Assembly: GCF_003966265.1 (NCBI RefSeq) | Contig: NZ_RXNV01000002.1 | Span: forward strand, 434,001 to 498,000 | From: Shewanella atlantica | GTDB taxonomy: Bacteria > Pseudomonadota > Gammaproteobacteria > Enterobacterales > Shewanellaceae | DNA: 64,000 nt | Direction of reading: 5' to 3' | In this document: piece by piece, positions 9,092 through 17,425 of the stretch | Numbering within the stretch: position 1 is the stretch's first letter | Layout: each line of letters opens with the position of its first letter | Program-made: the position numbers and the translations under genes | Notes under the pieces: generated by a model | Seen by the model: the letters and a program-made list of their open reading frames with translations, nothing else | Told to the model about the DNA's origin: nothing | The model's database searches: none

Positions 9092-9118
9092 GCCTCAACG
9101 AAAGTTGGGGCTTTTTTT
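9092..9118 (+). terminator. Terminator of the second tRNA cluster
   Basis: GCCTCAAC and GTTGGGGC pair, followed by seven T. Same hairpin as at 6420-6446. Confidence 0.8.
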
Positions 9119-9131
9119 GTATCTGCTGAAC

Positions 9132-9219
9132 GATGAAGGTGAGGGTATGGATTCCCCTCCATCGTGCCGTTGAAATACACGGCCGGTTCACTCTACTACG
9201 AGATGGGCGTCGGGTACCA
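9132..9219 (+). pseudogene. tRNA-Leu remnant in the second block
   Basis: It shares GATGAAGGTG and GGGTACCATCATTC with the remnants at 6460-6538 and 6588-6666, but is more degraded in the middle. No cloverleaf can form. Confidence 0.65.
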
Positions 9220-9548
9220 TCATTCTCTTGGATATGAACAACAGGCCCTGGCGCTGTTGCTATAATTCTCTTTGTTATTAAGGGTGAATGCCTATCTAAG
9301 CGTTGGCAGAGTTAGCATCAAGGTCATATCAAATCAGAGAACGAACTCATTTTTATGGGATTTTCACATTCATCATTATTACCGGACATTTATTGAAGAA
9401 TTATCAAATAAAATTGGTTTATTTATCGGTTAACCCAGTTTATAACTATTTTTTATCGTATTACAAAAACTCACTATCGAATGTTAACTGACAATGGTAT
9501 AAATAGACCCGAAACCTACCTACATTCAAATATTTTAGGAACGCCATC
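9220..9548. other. Intergenic region before the aminotransferase gene
   Basis: About 330 AT-rich bases without a convincing gene. One open frame of some 60 codons has no ribosome site and no recognisable product. The aminotransferase promoter should lie at the right edge. Confidence 0.5.
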
Positions 9549-10745
9549 ATGATATTTACCCAGGTTGAACTTGCTCCTGCAGATCCAATTTTAGGCTTAA
9601 CAGATGCATTTAAGGCCGATACCAGAACAGAAAAAGTGAACCTTGGGGTAGGCATTTATAAAGACGAGTCAGGATCAACGCCTATTCTGAAATCAGTAAA
9701 ACTGGCAGAACAGAAATTACTGGCAACGGAAAACAGTAAAAGCTATCTGGGTATTGAAGGCGTTCAGGCTTATAACCGTGTCGTTCAAGAGCTACTGTTT
9801 GGTGCCGATCATAGTGTCGTAAAAAATAAGCGCGCTCTAACGGCTCAGGCACCCGGTGGAACCGGTTCTTTAAGGGTCGCTGCAGAGTTTCTCGTACGCA
9901 ATACCGAATCTAAAACCATTTGGGTGAGTAACCCAACTTGGGCAAATCATCAAAATATCTTCAAATCAGCTTCTCTGGGCATTGAGCAATACCGTTACTA
10001 CAATGCCCAGACACATGATAAAGACTTCGATGCCATGCTTGCCGACTTGTCACAAGCTAAAGCCGGAGATCTTGTCCTGCTGCATGGCTGTTGTCATAAC
10101 CCAACGGGTATCGACTTAAACGAGAGTGAATGGCAGGCCATTGCCGATTTGTGTCTAAAGCAAGCTCTGGTGCCTCTATTTGATTTCGCCTATCAAGGTT
10201 TTGGTGTCGGCGTTAATGAAGATGCACAAGGCTTAAGAATAGTGGCAGATACTGTGCCTGAGCTTTTGATTGCCAATTCATTTTCGAAAAACTTTGGTCT
10301 TTATAATGAGCGTATTGGTGCTGTGACCTTAGTGGCCGACTCCGAAACTACTGTGGCTAAGGCATTCAGCCAGGTAAAGAGTACCATCCGAGGTAATTAC
10401 TCAAATCCGCCAGCTCATGGCGCCTTGATAGTCAGCACAATTCTTGCCGATGAAGGATTAAGTTCATTGTGGGAGTCTGAGCTGAAAGAGATGCGTGAGC
10501 GAATTGCAAAAATGCGTACACTATTTGTCGAAACACTTAAAGCTGAAGGTGTTACCCAAGACTTCAGCTTCATCTCAAGACAAAATGGCATGTTCAGCTT
10601 CTCGGGCTTAACCAAAGAGCAGGTAGCGGAGCTAAAAGAGCTACATGCAGTGTATATCGTAGGTTCAGGACGGATCAGTGTTGCCGGTATGACTCGAACC
10701 AATATGCCGGTGATCTGTAAAGCCATCGCTAAGGTACTTAGCTAG
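9549..10745 (+). CDS. tyrB: Aromatic/aspartate aminotransferase (class I, PLP)
   Basis: The 398-residue protein matches the AspC/TyrB family along its length: NLGVGIYKDESG near the N-terminus, LLHGCCHNPTGIDL in the cofactor region, and the PLP lysine in NSFSKNFGLYNER. It transfers amino groups between aromatic amino acids or aspartate and 2-oxoglutarate. It is a single-gene unit with its own terminator. Whether aromatic amino acids or aspartate are preferred cannot be read directly. I favour the aromatic enzyme because of the neighbourhood recalled from Shewanella, so the symbol is tentative. Confidence 0.9.
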   Translation: MIFTQVELAPADPILGLTDAFKADTRTEKVNLGVGIYKDESGSTPILKSVKLAEQKLLATENSKSYLGIEGVQAYNRVVQELLFGADHSVVKNKRALTAQAPGGTGSLRVAAEFLVRNTESKTIWVSNPTWANHQNIFKSASLGIEQYRYYNAQTHDKDFDAMLADLSQAKAGDLVLLHGCCHNPTGIDLNESEWQAIADLCLKQALVPLFDFAYQGFGVGVNEDAQGLRIVADTVPELLIANSFSKNFGLYNERIGAVTLVADSETTVAKAFSQVKSTIRGNYSNPPAHGALIVSTILADEGLSSLWESELKEMRERIAKMRTLFVETLKAEGVTQDFSFISRQNGMFSFSGLTKEQVAELKELHAVYIVGSGRISVAGMTRTNMPVICKAIAKVLS

Positions 10746-10783
10746 AGCGATTTTAGCAGTGCGAAACAAGTCTTAGATAATAG

Positions 10784-10809
10784 AAAGGACAGCATTGGCT
10801 GTCCTTTTT
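10784..10809 (+). terminator. Intrinsic terminator after the aminotransferase gene
   Basis: AAAGGACAGC and GCTGTCCTTTTT form a stem with a T tail. Confidence 0.8.
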
Positions 10810-10847
10810 GTTATTTAACGAAAGAGCTGATTAAGTTATTTGATTAA

Positions 10848-11750
10848 CTATTTTCTGGCAGTATCGGTCAGCATACTTGAAATAGCATCGATCAAAGCTG
10901 TTCTGTCATGTAGACCTGGATGATGCCTGCTGACGAGCGGGCGGTAAGATATCTTCCCATCTTGATAACTTCGCTCAGAGTGACAAAGCACCTTATCAAT
11001 AACCTTCACTCCCAGCACCTGATGACACCAATCTATTCGCTGTTCTAATGAGAAGTCAGCGGAGGGAGAGGGCTCACGAGTTAAATTATCTATCAGAATC
11101 ACTTCTGCATTTGAATTAGAAAGCGCCGATGCAAATTTAGGCAACAACAAGGGCGGCATAATACTGGTCAAGAAGCTTCCTGGGCCAAGTATGACCAGAT
11201 CGGCCTTAGAAACCGCTTCACATGCCTCACATGTCGCAGTAACCATAGGCTCCAATGATAAGGCCATAGGATGTTCATCCATTTTATCGACATTGGTCTC
11301 ACCAAAAATCTTGTTTCCGCATGCCTCTATAGCGACCAGATGTGTCGGCTCTTCTGACATAGGGATCACACGAGTTTCAATTTTGAGTAATTGCCGAATA
11401 AGGTTTACTGCTTCTAGAGGTCTGACACAGAGCTGGTCCAGGGCTAGGAGTATAAGGTTTCCCAAATTATGACCAGCCAAGTCACTTTCACCATCGAAAC
11501 GATATTCAAATAACAAGGTACCGATAGAAGGGTGGTTGGCGAGTTGAGACAGGCAATTTCTCAGGTCTCCCCAGGCGATACAGTCTTGTTCTTGTCTCAG
11601 ACGCCCCGTAGAACCGCCGTTGTCTGTAGTAGCAACGACACCGGTAAGTTTAGGCCCAAGAAATGACAGTGAAGACAGGACTCGTCCTAAGCCGTGTCCT
11701 CCACCTATAGCGACAACACTTTCGTATTGATTTAACACATTATTTTGCAT
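10848..11750 (-). CDS. yvcK: YvcK/CofD-family protein (gluconeogenesis factor type)
   Basis: The 300-residue protein has the family hallmarks: N-terminal VVAIGGGHGLGRVL, the TTDNGGSTGRLR motif, GHNLGNLIL in the middle and VILGPGSFLTSIMPPLL in the second half. The fold is that of 2-phospho-lactate transferases. In Bacillus and E. coli (YbhK), proteins of this type affect growth on gluconeogenic carbon sources and cell shape, probably through UDP-sugar binding. It is divergent from the Bax-like gene, with about 140 bases between. Confidence 0.88.
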   Translation of the reverse strand: MQNNVLNQYESVVAIGGGHGLGRVLSSLSFLGPKLTGVVATTDNGGSTGRLRQEQDCIAWGDLRNCLSQLANHPSIGTLLFEYRFDGESDLAGHNLGNLILLALDQLCVRPLEAVNLIRQLLKIETRVIPMSEEPTHLVAIEACGNKIFGETNVDKMDEHPMALSLEPMVTATCEACEAVSKADLVILGPGSFLTSIMPPLLLPKFASALSNSNAEVILIDNLTREPSPSADFSLEQRIDWCHQVLGVKVIDKVLCHSERSYQDGKISYRPLVSRHHPGLHDRTALIDAISSMLTDTARK

Positions 11751-11888
11751 CCGGGTTTTTCCTTCCTGAATACCCTAGAGATATTTGATATAAAACGAAT
11801 TGGATTATAACGCAAAACACTGTTTTGATGTGTAGTTTAGTTCAATATGGCATATAATCCGTTTCAGTTTTCTACTACAGAGATAAAA

Positions 11889-12716
11889 ATGAAGACAGGA
11901 AGAGTTGGAAAATTAACCGTGGCTGTTAGCCTAGTCTTTATTTCGGTCATTGTATTAAAGGTGGTTTTCGTAGACATCGATGACGATAAAGAACAGCAAG
12001 TCGGCTCATTAGTCGAAAATAAACAAGCGCTTAGTCTCATCCCTGACTTTTCTGCTATCTCTAATATTGCCGAAAAAAAGCAAGCTTTTTTCGATTACTT
12101 AAGACCTTCGATTCGACTTCAAAATGGCATCATCAAAGATGAGCGTAATTTTTTACAACGGTCTAAACAACATCTTGAAGATGGCTTGTTACTCACAGAT
12201 GCAGAGCTATATCGCATCGAAAAGATAGCAAATAAATATCAATATTCGTCCAGAAGTATAAACACAAGCACGCTGGACAAATTGTTAGTCAGAACCGACA
12301 CCATTCCGGAGTCAATGGTTCTGATCCAGGCCGCCAACGAAACGGGCTGGGGGAGTTCTCGCTTCGCCAAAGAGGGTCTTAACTTCTTTGGACAGTGGTG
12401 TTTTAGAAAGGGATGTGGACTGGTTCCTCAGTCAAGAACAGCGGGGATGTCACATGAAGTTGCGGTATTTGATTCAGTTGAAGCTTCAGTCGCCTCTTAC
12501 ATGAGAAACCTGAACTCCAATGCCGCATATTCATTATTGCGCTCCATAAGAGCCGATCTGAGGGCTCAGAATAAGCAACCTCAGGCAAGTGAATTAGTTT
12601 GGGGCTTGGTAAACTATTCAGAACGTCAGGAAGCTTATATCGATGAGCTCCTGGAAATGTTACGTCAAAATAAACAGTACTTGGTGGAGAATCATGAAGA
12701 AAGGCCTTCTGTTTAG
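11889..12716 (+). CDS. Bax-like glucosaminidase-domain membrane protein
   Basis: From the ATG at 11889 the protein has 275 residues. An N-terminal membrane anchor (KLTVAVSLVFISVIVLKVVFV) precedes a glucosaminidase-type domain in which IPESMVLIQAANETGWGSSR carries the expected catalytic glutamate. GLNFFGQWCFRKGCGLVP and NSNAAYSLLRSIRADLR follow. It resembles E. coli Bax and should act on peptidoglycan in the periplasm. A frame extension to 11847 is possible, but the internal ATG directly before the basic, hydrophobic anchor fits better. It overlaps the next gene by 23 bases. Confidence 0.82.
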   Translation: MKTGRVGKLTVAVSLVFISVIVLKVVFVDIDDDKEQQVGSLVENKQALSLIPDFSAISNIAEKKQAFFDYLRPSIRLQNGIIKDERNFLQRSKQHLEDGLLLTDAELYRIEKIANKYQYSSRSINTSTLDKLLVRTDTIPESMVLIQAANETGWGSSRFAKEGLNFFGQWCFRKGCGLVPQSRTAGMSHEVAVFDSVEASVASYMRNLNSNAAYSLLRSIRADLRAQNKQPQASELVWGLVNYSERQEAYIDELLEMLRQNKQYLVENHEERPSV

Positions 12717-13320
12717 TTGTTTAATACTCGCTTGTTCAACAGTTCAATCCGCACCTATCTCTCTGGAGTATCAGGGTTTTTACCAAAGACTAAAGCAAGT
12801 TAATAAGGGGCACTATCCTTTAGTTGAGGTCGCATTTTCGGTACCTATGGCAGGACCCTGTATCGTAAAGAGTGGAACCTTGACTACAGAAAAAGAGTCT
12901 TTTCCTCTCACTATTACCAAAAGGCAAAGGATATTCCTGCCCTATGACGACAAGCTAAAGTCAGATCGTGCCCTGATAAATCTCGATATCGATGGTGACA
13001 GCAGTAAATGCACTATCGCAATGCAGGTCAGGGCGAAACAGACAAAAGTGGAATATTTACAAGCTGAAGTTGTGCAGATACAAACCGAGATGGACGAGCT
13101 GCTCAACGATATGCAAGGGTTTCCCATGCGTTATTTTAGCTCAAACATTGCCGGATTAAACTTTGAGTTTGAGCCAGGTAGTAAGATACGTGTAACGATT
13201 GATGGTGTAGAGCAGATAGTCACAGGTCTACTGAGATTACCCCGTGAAAAAATTGCTACGCTAAGCAACATAGAGTTTGAAACTAAACCTTTAGTTATCA
13301 GCCCCTGGACCAATGGTTAA
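12694..13320 (+). CDS. DUF2987-type periplasmic protein
   Basis: The ATG at 12694 follows GGTGGAG and starts a signal peptide (KKGLLFSCLILACSTVQSA). The mature protein, of about 190 residues, has ISLEYQGFYQRLKQVNKGHY and PLTITKRQRIFLPYDD. I recall this as the DUF2987 family of Vibrio and Shewanella, with no known function. The gene overlaps the Bax-like gene, so the two are co-translated and may work together at the cell wall. Family assignment is from memory. Confidence 0.7.
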   Translation: MKKGLLFSCLILACSTVQSAPISLEYQGFYQRLKQVNKGHYPLVEVAFSVPMAGPCIVKSGTLTTEKESFPLTITKRQRIFLPYDDKLKSDRALINLDIDGDSSKCTIAMQVRAKQTKVEYLQAEVVQIQTEMDELLNDMQGFPMRYFSSNIAGLNFEFEPGSKIRVTIDGVEQIVTGLLRLPREKIATLSNIEFETKPLVISPWTNG

Positions 13321-13343
13321 AGCCTATATCAGTTGAATTAAAC

Positions 13344-13371
13344 AAAAGCCCGGCATTAGCCGGGCTTTTTT
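13344..13371. terminator. Bidirectional terminator between the DUF2987-type gene and ttcA
   Basis: AAAAGCCCGGC and GCCGGGCTTTTTT pair with A and T runs on either side. It lies between convergent genes. Confidence 0.85.
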
Positions 13372-13420
13372 ATATTTGAACTATTATATCTGAACTTTTA
13401 AAACTTCTTCGAAGGCGGAC

Positions 13421-14371
13421 CTAAGGAGTATAAGTACTCACGATGTCGATTTTATTTTCGCTGTGACTCTTGGCTGCAGCATCGAGATCGATATGACCGT
13501 TGTTAGCGACATCGACAAAATCGAATGCCGGCAGGTCTGATTCGGCCACATCACCTTTAAGCGGCGCATCGGCATCTCTTTGCAGAGAGACAAAGTCAAA
13601 TTGCTCGCGGTCGACGCCCTGTGAAGGAGAGGTATTCTGCATCGCAGTGAAGATAGATTCTATTCGGCCGGGATGATGCTCGTCCCAGAGGTTAAGCATA
13701 TCTTTAACTTCTGCACGCTTAAGGTTTTCCTGTGAACCACAAAGGTTACAGGGAATGATGGGGAAAGACTTAAGCTCAGCGTATTCGGCAATATCTTTCT
13801 CACGAGAATAAGCCAACGGACGGATAACCACGTTCGCACCATCATCGGATAACAATTTCGGCGGCATAGCCTTCTGCTTACCGGCAAAAAACATATTCAA
13901 GAACAGAGTCTCAATGATGTCGTCTCTGTGATGGCCTAAAGCGATTTTAGTCGCACCAATTTTTTGTGCGAAACCGTATAAGGTACCGCGACGTAATCGA
14001 GAGCATAGCGAGCAGGTTTTTTGTCCTTCAGGGATCTTCTCTCTGACGACTGAGTAGGTGTCTTTTTCGAGAATATGGTAGGGCACATTGAGTGTGTCCA
14101 GATATGCCGGCAACACCTCTTCGGGAAACCCGGGTTGTTTCTGATCCAGATTGACGGCCACAATCTCAAACTTAATTGGCGCACGCTGTTGAAGGTTGAG
14201 CAGGATATCAAGCATCGCATAGCTATCTTTTCCGCCGGAAAGGCAGCACATGACCCGATCACCTTCCTCAATCATATTGTAATCGCCAATCGCTTTACCT
14301 ACTTCACTACGCAACTTACGCTGAAGTTTGTTCATTCGAGAGGTTTGTAGTTTGGAAAGATCTTCAGACAT
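13421..14371 (-). CDS. ttcA: tRNA 2-thiocytidine biosynthesis protein TtcA
   Basis: The 316-residue protein carries the PP-loop [12 protein letters not shown] at about 43-54, the paired cysteines CSLC and CNLC that hold an iron-sulfur cluster, and [19 protein letters not shown]. It thiolates cytidine 32 in certain tRNAs. Compared with E. coli TtcA, the C-terminus after the conserved HPGRIESIF part is somewhat longer (about 60 acidic residues). It is read in the same direction as uspE, with about 80 bases between them. Confidence 0.95.
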   Translation of the reverse strand: MSEDLSKLQTSRMNKLQRKLRSEVGKAIGDYNMIEEGDRVMCCLSGGKDSYAMLDILLNLQQRAPIKFEIVAVNLDQKQPGFPEEVLPAYLDTLNVPYHILEKDTYSVVREKIPEGQKTCSLCSRLRRGTLYGFAQKIGATKIALGHHRDDIIETLFLNMFFAGKQKAMPPKLLSDDGANVVIRPLAYSREKDIAEYAELKSFPIIPCNLCGSQENLKRAEVKDMLNLWDEHHPGRIESIFTAMQNTSPSQGVDREQFDFVSLQRDADAPLKGDVAESDLPAFDFVDVANNGHIDLDAAAKSHSENKIDIVSTYTP

Positions 14372-14449
14372 AAAAAACGCGCCTAGTACACTTGAATTCT
14401 GGGCGCGTAGTATATATTAAAACTTAATATGAAAAAAGAACCGAAAAGG

Positions 14450-15382
14450 TTAACTCTCTTCAAGCGGTGAATGGTAGCCATCGGGTTTAATGGCCAGCAG
14501 ATCACAGTTAATACTATCGATGACATGTTCAGCAGTATTGCCTATGAGTGCGGCAGAGAAGCCGGTACGACCAACGGTACCTAAGATCACCAGTTCAGCG
14601 TCCAGGTGCATGGCCAAGTCCGGGATCACATCCTCAGGTAACCCTTCTTTAACATGACAAAAATCAGTAGAGATCCCAAAGGTATTTGCCAGAGAACCAA
14701 CTCGCTGCTCATGCTGCATACGAATAGTCTCGCTATAGGTATGCGCATCGAAGTCCGGAAGCTCAATGGCCAGATTAACCGGTGTTCCCGGATAACCATT
14801 AACCAAGTGCACCTGGGCATCAAACTTTTGAGCTAAGCCTTGTGCATGTTCTATGATCTTGCCATTTAACGACTGGTGGTCATCATCTTCGGAGCCAACA
14901 TTAACGGCACAGAGAATTTTTCCTGCGACAGGCCAGTCATGCTCTTTAACCAATAAGACTGGAACGGGAGCTTTACGCATAAGATGCCAATCTGTTGGAG
15001 TAAAGATAACAGACTTGAGTTTGTCATGTTCATGGGTACCCTTGACGATGAGATCATACTCGCCAGCGATGGCATGCTGGATAATGCTCTCGAAGGGACG
15101 GTTATGCCAAATGACCTCAGTTTCAATCACTGAGTCAGTTTTAGAATAGGCTTCGACTAAATCTTCTATCCATGCTTTGCGCTGGGCAATGACACCTTGT
15201 CTCATCGCTTCACGTTCATGACCCGAGAGTATTGAAGTCATCTCATAGGAGAAATCAAAAATTGATAGAAATACGGTTATAGCGGCCTGATTTTTTGACG
15301 CGAGTTCAACGGCTCGAGCAAGTGCGGGTTGCTTATCGCTGGTCGGATCCACGACAACTAAGAGCTTTTTATAGTCCTTCAT
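14450..15382 (-). CDS. uspE: Universal stress protein E (tandem UspA domains)
   Basis: The protein has 310 residues from the second of two close ATGs; the first is too near the AGAGGA ribosome site. There are two UspA domains: the first begins KKLLVVVDPTSDKQPAL, the second ends in LVILGTVGRTGFSAALIGNT, the usual nucleotide-loop signature. UspE supports survival under stress and growth arrest. An FNR-type box lies 58 bases upstream and etrA lies next upstream, so anaerobic induction is likely. Confidence 0.92.
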   Translation of the reverse strand: MKDYKKLLVVVDPTSDKQPALARAVELASKNQAAITVFLSIFDFSYEMTSILSGHEREAMRQGVIAQRKAWIEDLVEAYSKTDSVIETEVIWHNRPFESIIQHAIAGEYDLIVKGTHEHDKLKSVIFTPTDWHLMRKAPVPVLLVKEHDWPVAGKILCAVNVGSEDDDHQSLNGKIIEHAQGLAQKFDAQVHLVNGYPGTPVNLAIELPDFDAHTYSETIRMQHEQRVGSLANTFGISTDFCHVKEGLPEDVIPDLAMHLDAELVILGTVGRTGFSAALIGNTAEHVIDSINCDLLAIKPDGYHSPLEES

Positions 15383-15439
15383 AATCATTCCTCTTTCTCA
15401 TACGTTAACTTAATAATGAGCTACAGAGGGCAAAATACA

Positions 15440-15453
15440 TTGTTTCAGATCAA
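15440..15453 (-). promoter_or_regulatory. FNR/EtrA box upstream of uspE
   Basis: On the minus strand the site reads TTGATCTGAAACAA, one base off the consensus TTGAT-N4-ATCAA. It lies 58 bases before the uspE start, a usual distance for activation. The remaining 290 bases up to etrA show no gene. Confidence 0.7.
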
Positions 15454-15745
15454 TATTGCCCGATTTTCCTCAACAGGTTGGAACTGAATCTCATAGATAA
15501 GTATCTTGATTAAAAGTTTAAATAAGCTATGTGAGTCATGTATTTAACTATACATTAATTTACGTGAAGTAGAACAAAATAGAGTGAATTTGGAGCAAAA
15601 AGTTACTGTTTTTGATTGGGCTTTGCAAGAAGGGGGTCGAACATCTATTTGAAGGAGAGGAAAATATCAATTAGATTTACAAAAGCTAGAAAACTTATAG
15701 AGACATAGCTAATTTTTATGAAAAATAGCCATGTCTCTTTATGCT

Positions 15746-16495
15746 TTACCTTGCAATAGCAGTGTTACCGGCGAGGCTATTGAGTGCTTCAAAATCAACG
15801 ATAGTAATATACTTACCCTTAACTTCTATCAGGTCGGCTTTTTGGAAGCGTCCAAGCAGGCGACTTATCGTTTCTACCGTCAGTCCTAAATAGTTACCTA
15901 TATCACCGCGAGTCATGGTTAACCTGAACTCTTTCGGAGAAAAACCACGATTACCGAAGCGGGTAGCCAGGTTACTGATAAATGCAGCAAGTCTCTCTTC
16001 AGCATTCTTCTTACTGAGGAGTAGAATCATCTCCTGGTCACTTTGGATCTCATTGCTCATTAAGCGCATGATCTGTTGTCTTAGCTTGGGCATAGTGCCA
16101 CTGAGATCATCGAGAGTAGTATAAGGAATCTCACAAACCATCGATGTTTCAAGGGCTTGTGCAAAACTTTGATGTTCCTGAGAGTGGATACCATCAAAAC
16201 CAATCACATCACCTGCTAAGTGGAAACCAGTGATCTGCTCATCACCTTGTTCTGTAATCGTAAAGCTTTTAATGGTGCCGGAGCGAATGGCATAAAGAGA
16301 TTTTAAAGGGTCACCAGACTTGAATATCTGCTCACCTTTTTGGATAGGCTTTTTTCTTTCGATGATCTCATCGAGACGATCGAGTTCATTAGTATTGAGT
16401 GTAAAAGGAATACACAAGGTTCCCATACTGCAATCATGACAATGAATGGCGCATCCGGGAACGGTCGAACGACGACTTTTATTGTTGTCTGTCAT
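15746..16495 (-). CDS. etrA: FNR-type oxygen-responsive regulator EtrA
   Basis: From the ATG at 16495 the protein has 249 residues. [14 protein letters not shown] near the N-terminus supplies the cluster cysteines, and a further cysteine in TSMVCEIPY matches the fourth ligand of FNR. A cyclic-nucleotide-type domain follows, then an HTH with [16 protein letters not shown], whose E-SR contacts recognise TTGAT half-sites. It senses oxygen through a [4Fe-4S] cluster and switches anaerobic genes. In Shewanella it is called EtrA. Perfect or near-perfect target boxes occur before uspE and beside ccoN. Confidence 0.95.
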   Translation of the reverse strand: MTDNNKSRRSTVPGCAIHCHDCSMGTLCIPFTLNTNELDRLDEIIERKKPIQKGEQIFKSGDPLKSLYAIRSGTIKSFTITEQGDEQITGFHLAGDVIGFDGIHSQEHQSFAQALETSMVCEIPYTTLDDLSGTMPKLRQQIMRLMSNEIQSDQEMILLLSKKNAEERLAAFISNLATRFGNRGFSPKEFRLTMTRGDIGNYLGLTVETISRLLGRFQKADLIEVKGKYITIVDFEALNSLAGNTAIAR

Positions 16496-16550
16496 AGTGT
16501 CTCTCAAATTTCTCTATTACGCGTATGGTAAACTAATTTAATAAGCTGAG

Positions 16551-17243
16551 CTAGTTCAGCTGAGCAATTGCAATGTACAAAGTTTGTAAACCAAATATGA
16601 CCAAGATCGAGCCGCTGACCAATCTCACCATTCTATTTTGAACCCAGCGACCGAAAACATTGGCCGCAACACCCGCACTAAGCAGGGCTGGGAGGGTACC
16701 AAGTCCGAAAGAAGCCATTATCATGGCCCCCTGAGCCGCTGAGTTAGCCGCAACGGCCCACGTTAATGTACTGTAAACTAAACCACAGGGAAGCCATCCC
16801 CATAACATACCGCCGATGAATGCCTGAGGTATCGTTTTAACGGGTACCATTTTGCTCGCAATGGGAGATAAAAACCGCCATATAAATTTACCAGCGCGCT
16901 CAACCTGAACGACACCAGACCAAATCTGTGCAATGTATAGACCTGTAGCAACCATCATAACGCCTGCTATAAGTCTCAAAGTGATGAGATACAGGTCCAT
17001 ATCAAACAGCATGCCTAGCGCACTTGCAGAGCCTCCTACAAGTGCACCCGCTAAGGCATAACTCAATATTCGGCCTAAATTGTAGGTAAACAGAAATCGC
17101 AGTTGTAGTGCCAGCTGGTTTTGCTTAGTGGAGCGGGGAAGTTGGGACGAAAAAGCACCGATTAAACCACCACACATTCCAATGCAGTGGCCAGCGCCCA
17201 TCAGCCCAACCAAGAAGGCGCCGGTTATGCTGTATTCAATCAA
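16551..17243 (-). CDS. DsbD-like/TauE-like membrane protein linked to cbb3 assembly
   Basis: The 230-residue polytopic membrane protein starts FLVGLMGAGHCIGMCGGLIG, the GHCxGMCGG motif of the DsbD_2 (sulfite exporter TauE-like) group. About six helices can be seen. It overlaps ccoS by 4 bases and is the last gene of the ccoHIS block. Such proteins beside ccoS/ccoI are thought to help deliver copper or reductant for oxidase assembly. The exact substrate is unknown. Confidence 0.8.
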   Translation of the reverse strand: MIEYSITGAFLVGLMGAGHCIGMCGGLIGAFSSQLPRSTKQNQLALQLRFLFTYNLGRILSYALAGALVGGSASALGMLFDMDLYLITLRLIAGVMMVATGLYIAQIWSGVVQVERAGKFIWRFLSPIASKMVPVKTIPQAFIGGMLWGWLPCGLVYSTLTWAVAANSAAQGAMIMASFGLGTLPALLSAGVAANVFGRWVQNRMVRLVSGSILVIFGLQTLYIAIAQLN

Positions 17244-17425
17244 GAGCGCGTAGACTCGTTTTCGTCAGTTTTGGGTGCCGGTTTCTCATCTTCGTCAAAT
17301 AGAATGGAAACGCTCTGCCTGTCAAGATCATCAAACTGTTCAGACTTTACGGCCCAAAAAAAGATCCCTATTGCGATAAGAACAAATAACATGGCTATCG
17401 GGATCAAAACATAGATGATACTCAT
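17240..17425 (-). CDS. ccoS: cbb3 oxidase maturation protein CcoS
   Basis: The 61-residue protein has one membrane helix (IYVLIPIAMLFVLIAIGIFFW) followed by the conserved AVKSEQFDDLDRQSVSILFDED. It overlaps ccoI and the DsbD-like gene by 4 bases at both ends, a tight translational coupling. CcoS is needed to mature the metal centres of the cbb3 oxidase. Confidence 0.95.
   Translation of the reverse strand: MSIIYVLIPIAMLFVLIAIGIFFWAVKSEQFDDLDRQSVSILFDEDEKPAPKTDENESTRS

Larger units (their letters stand above)
8579..9118 (+). repeat. tRNA cluster repeat, copy 2
   Basis: This is the second copy of the Gly / decayed Gly / Cys / Leu / terminator block at 5911-6446, about 2.67 kb downstream in direct orientation. 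The three functional tRNAs are identical between copies as far as I can compare by eye. Differences concentrate in the decayed tRNA and in spacers. Confidence 0.9.

Noticed and set aside
9303..9491. Open frame of 62 codons before the aminotransferase gene
   Set aside because: It has no ribosome site, its start overlaps the tRNA-derived region, and its composition is that of AT-rich spacer.
12403..12588. Minus-strand open frame inside the Bax-like gene
   Set aside because: Shadow of the real gene on the plus strand, which has clear family motifs.
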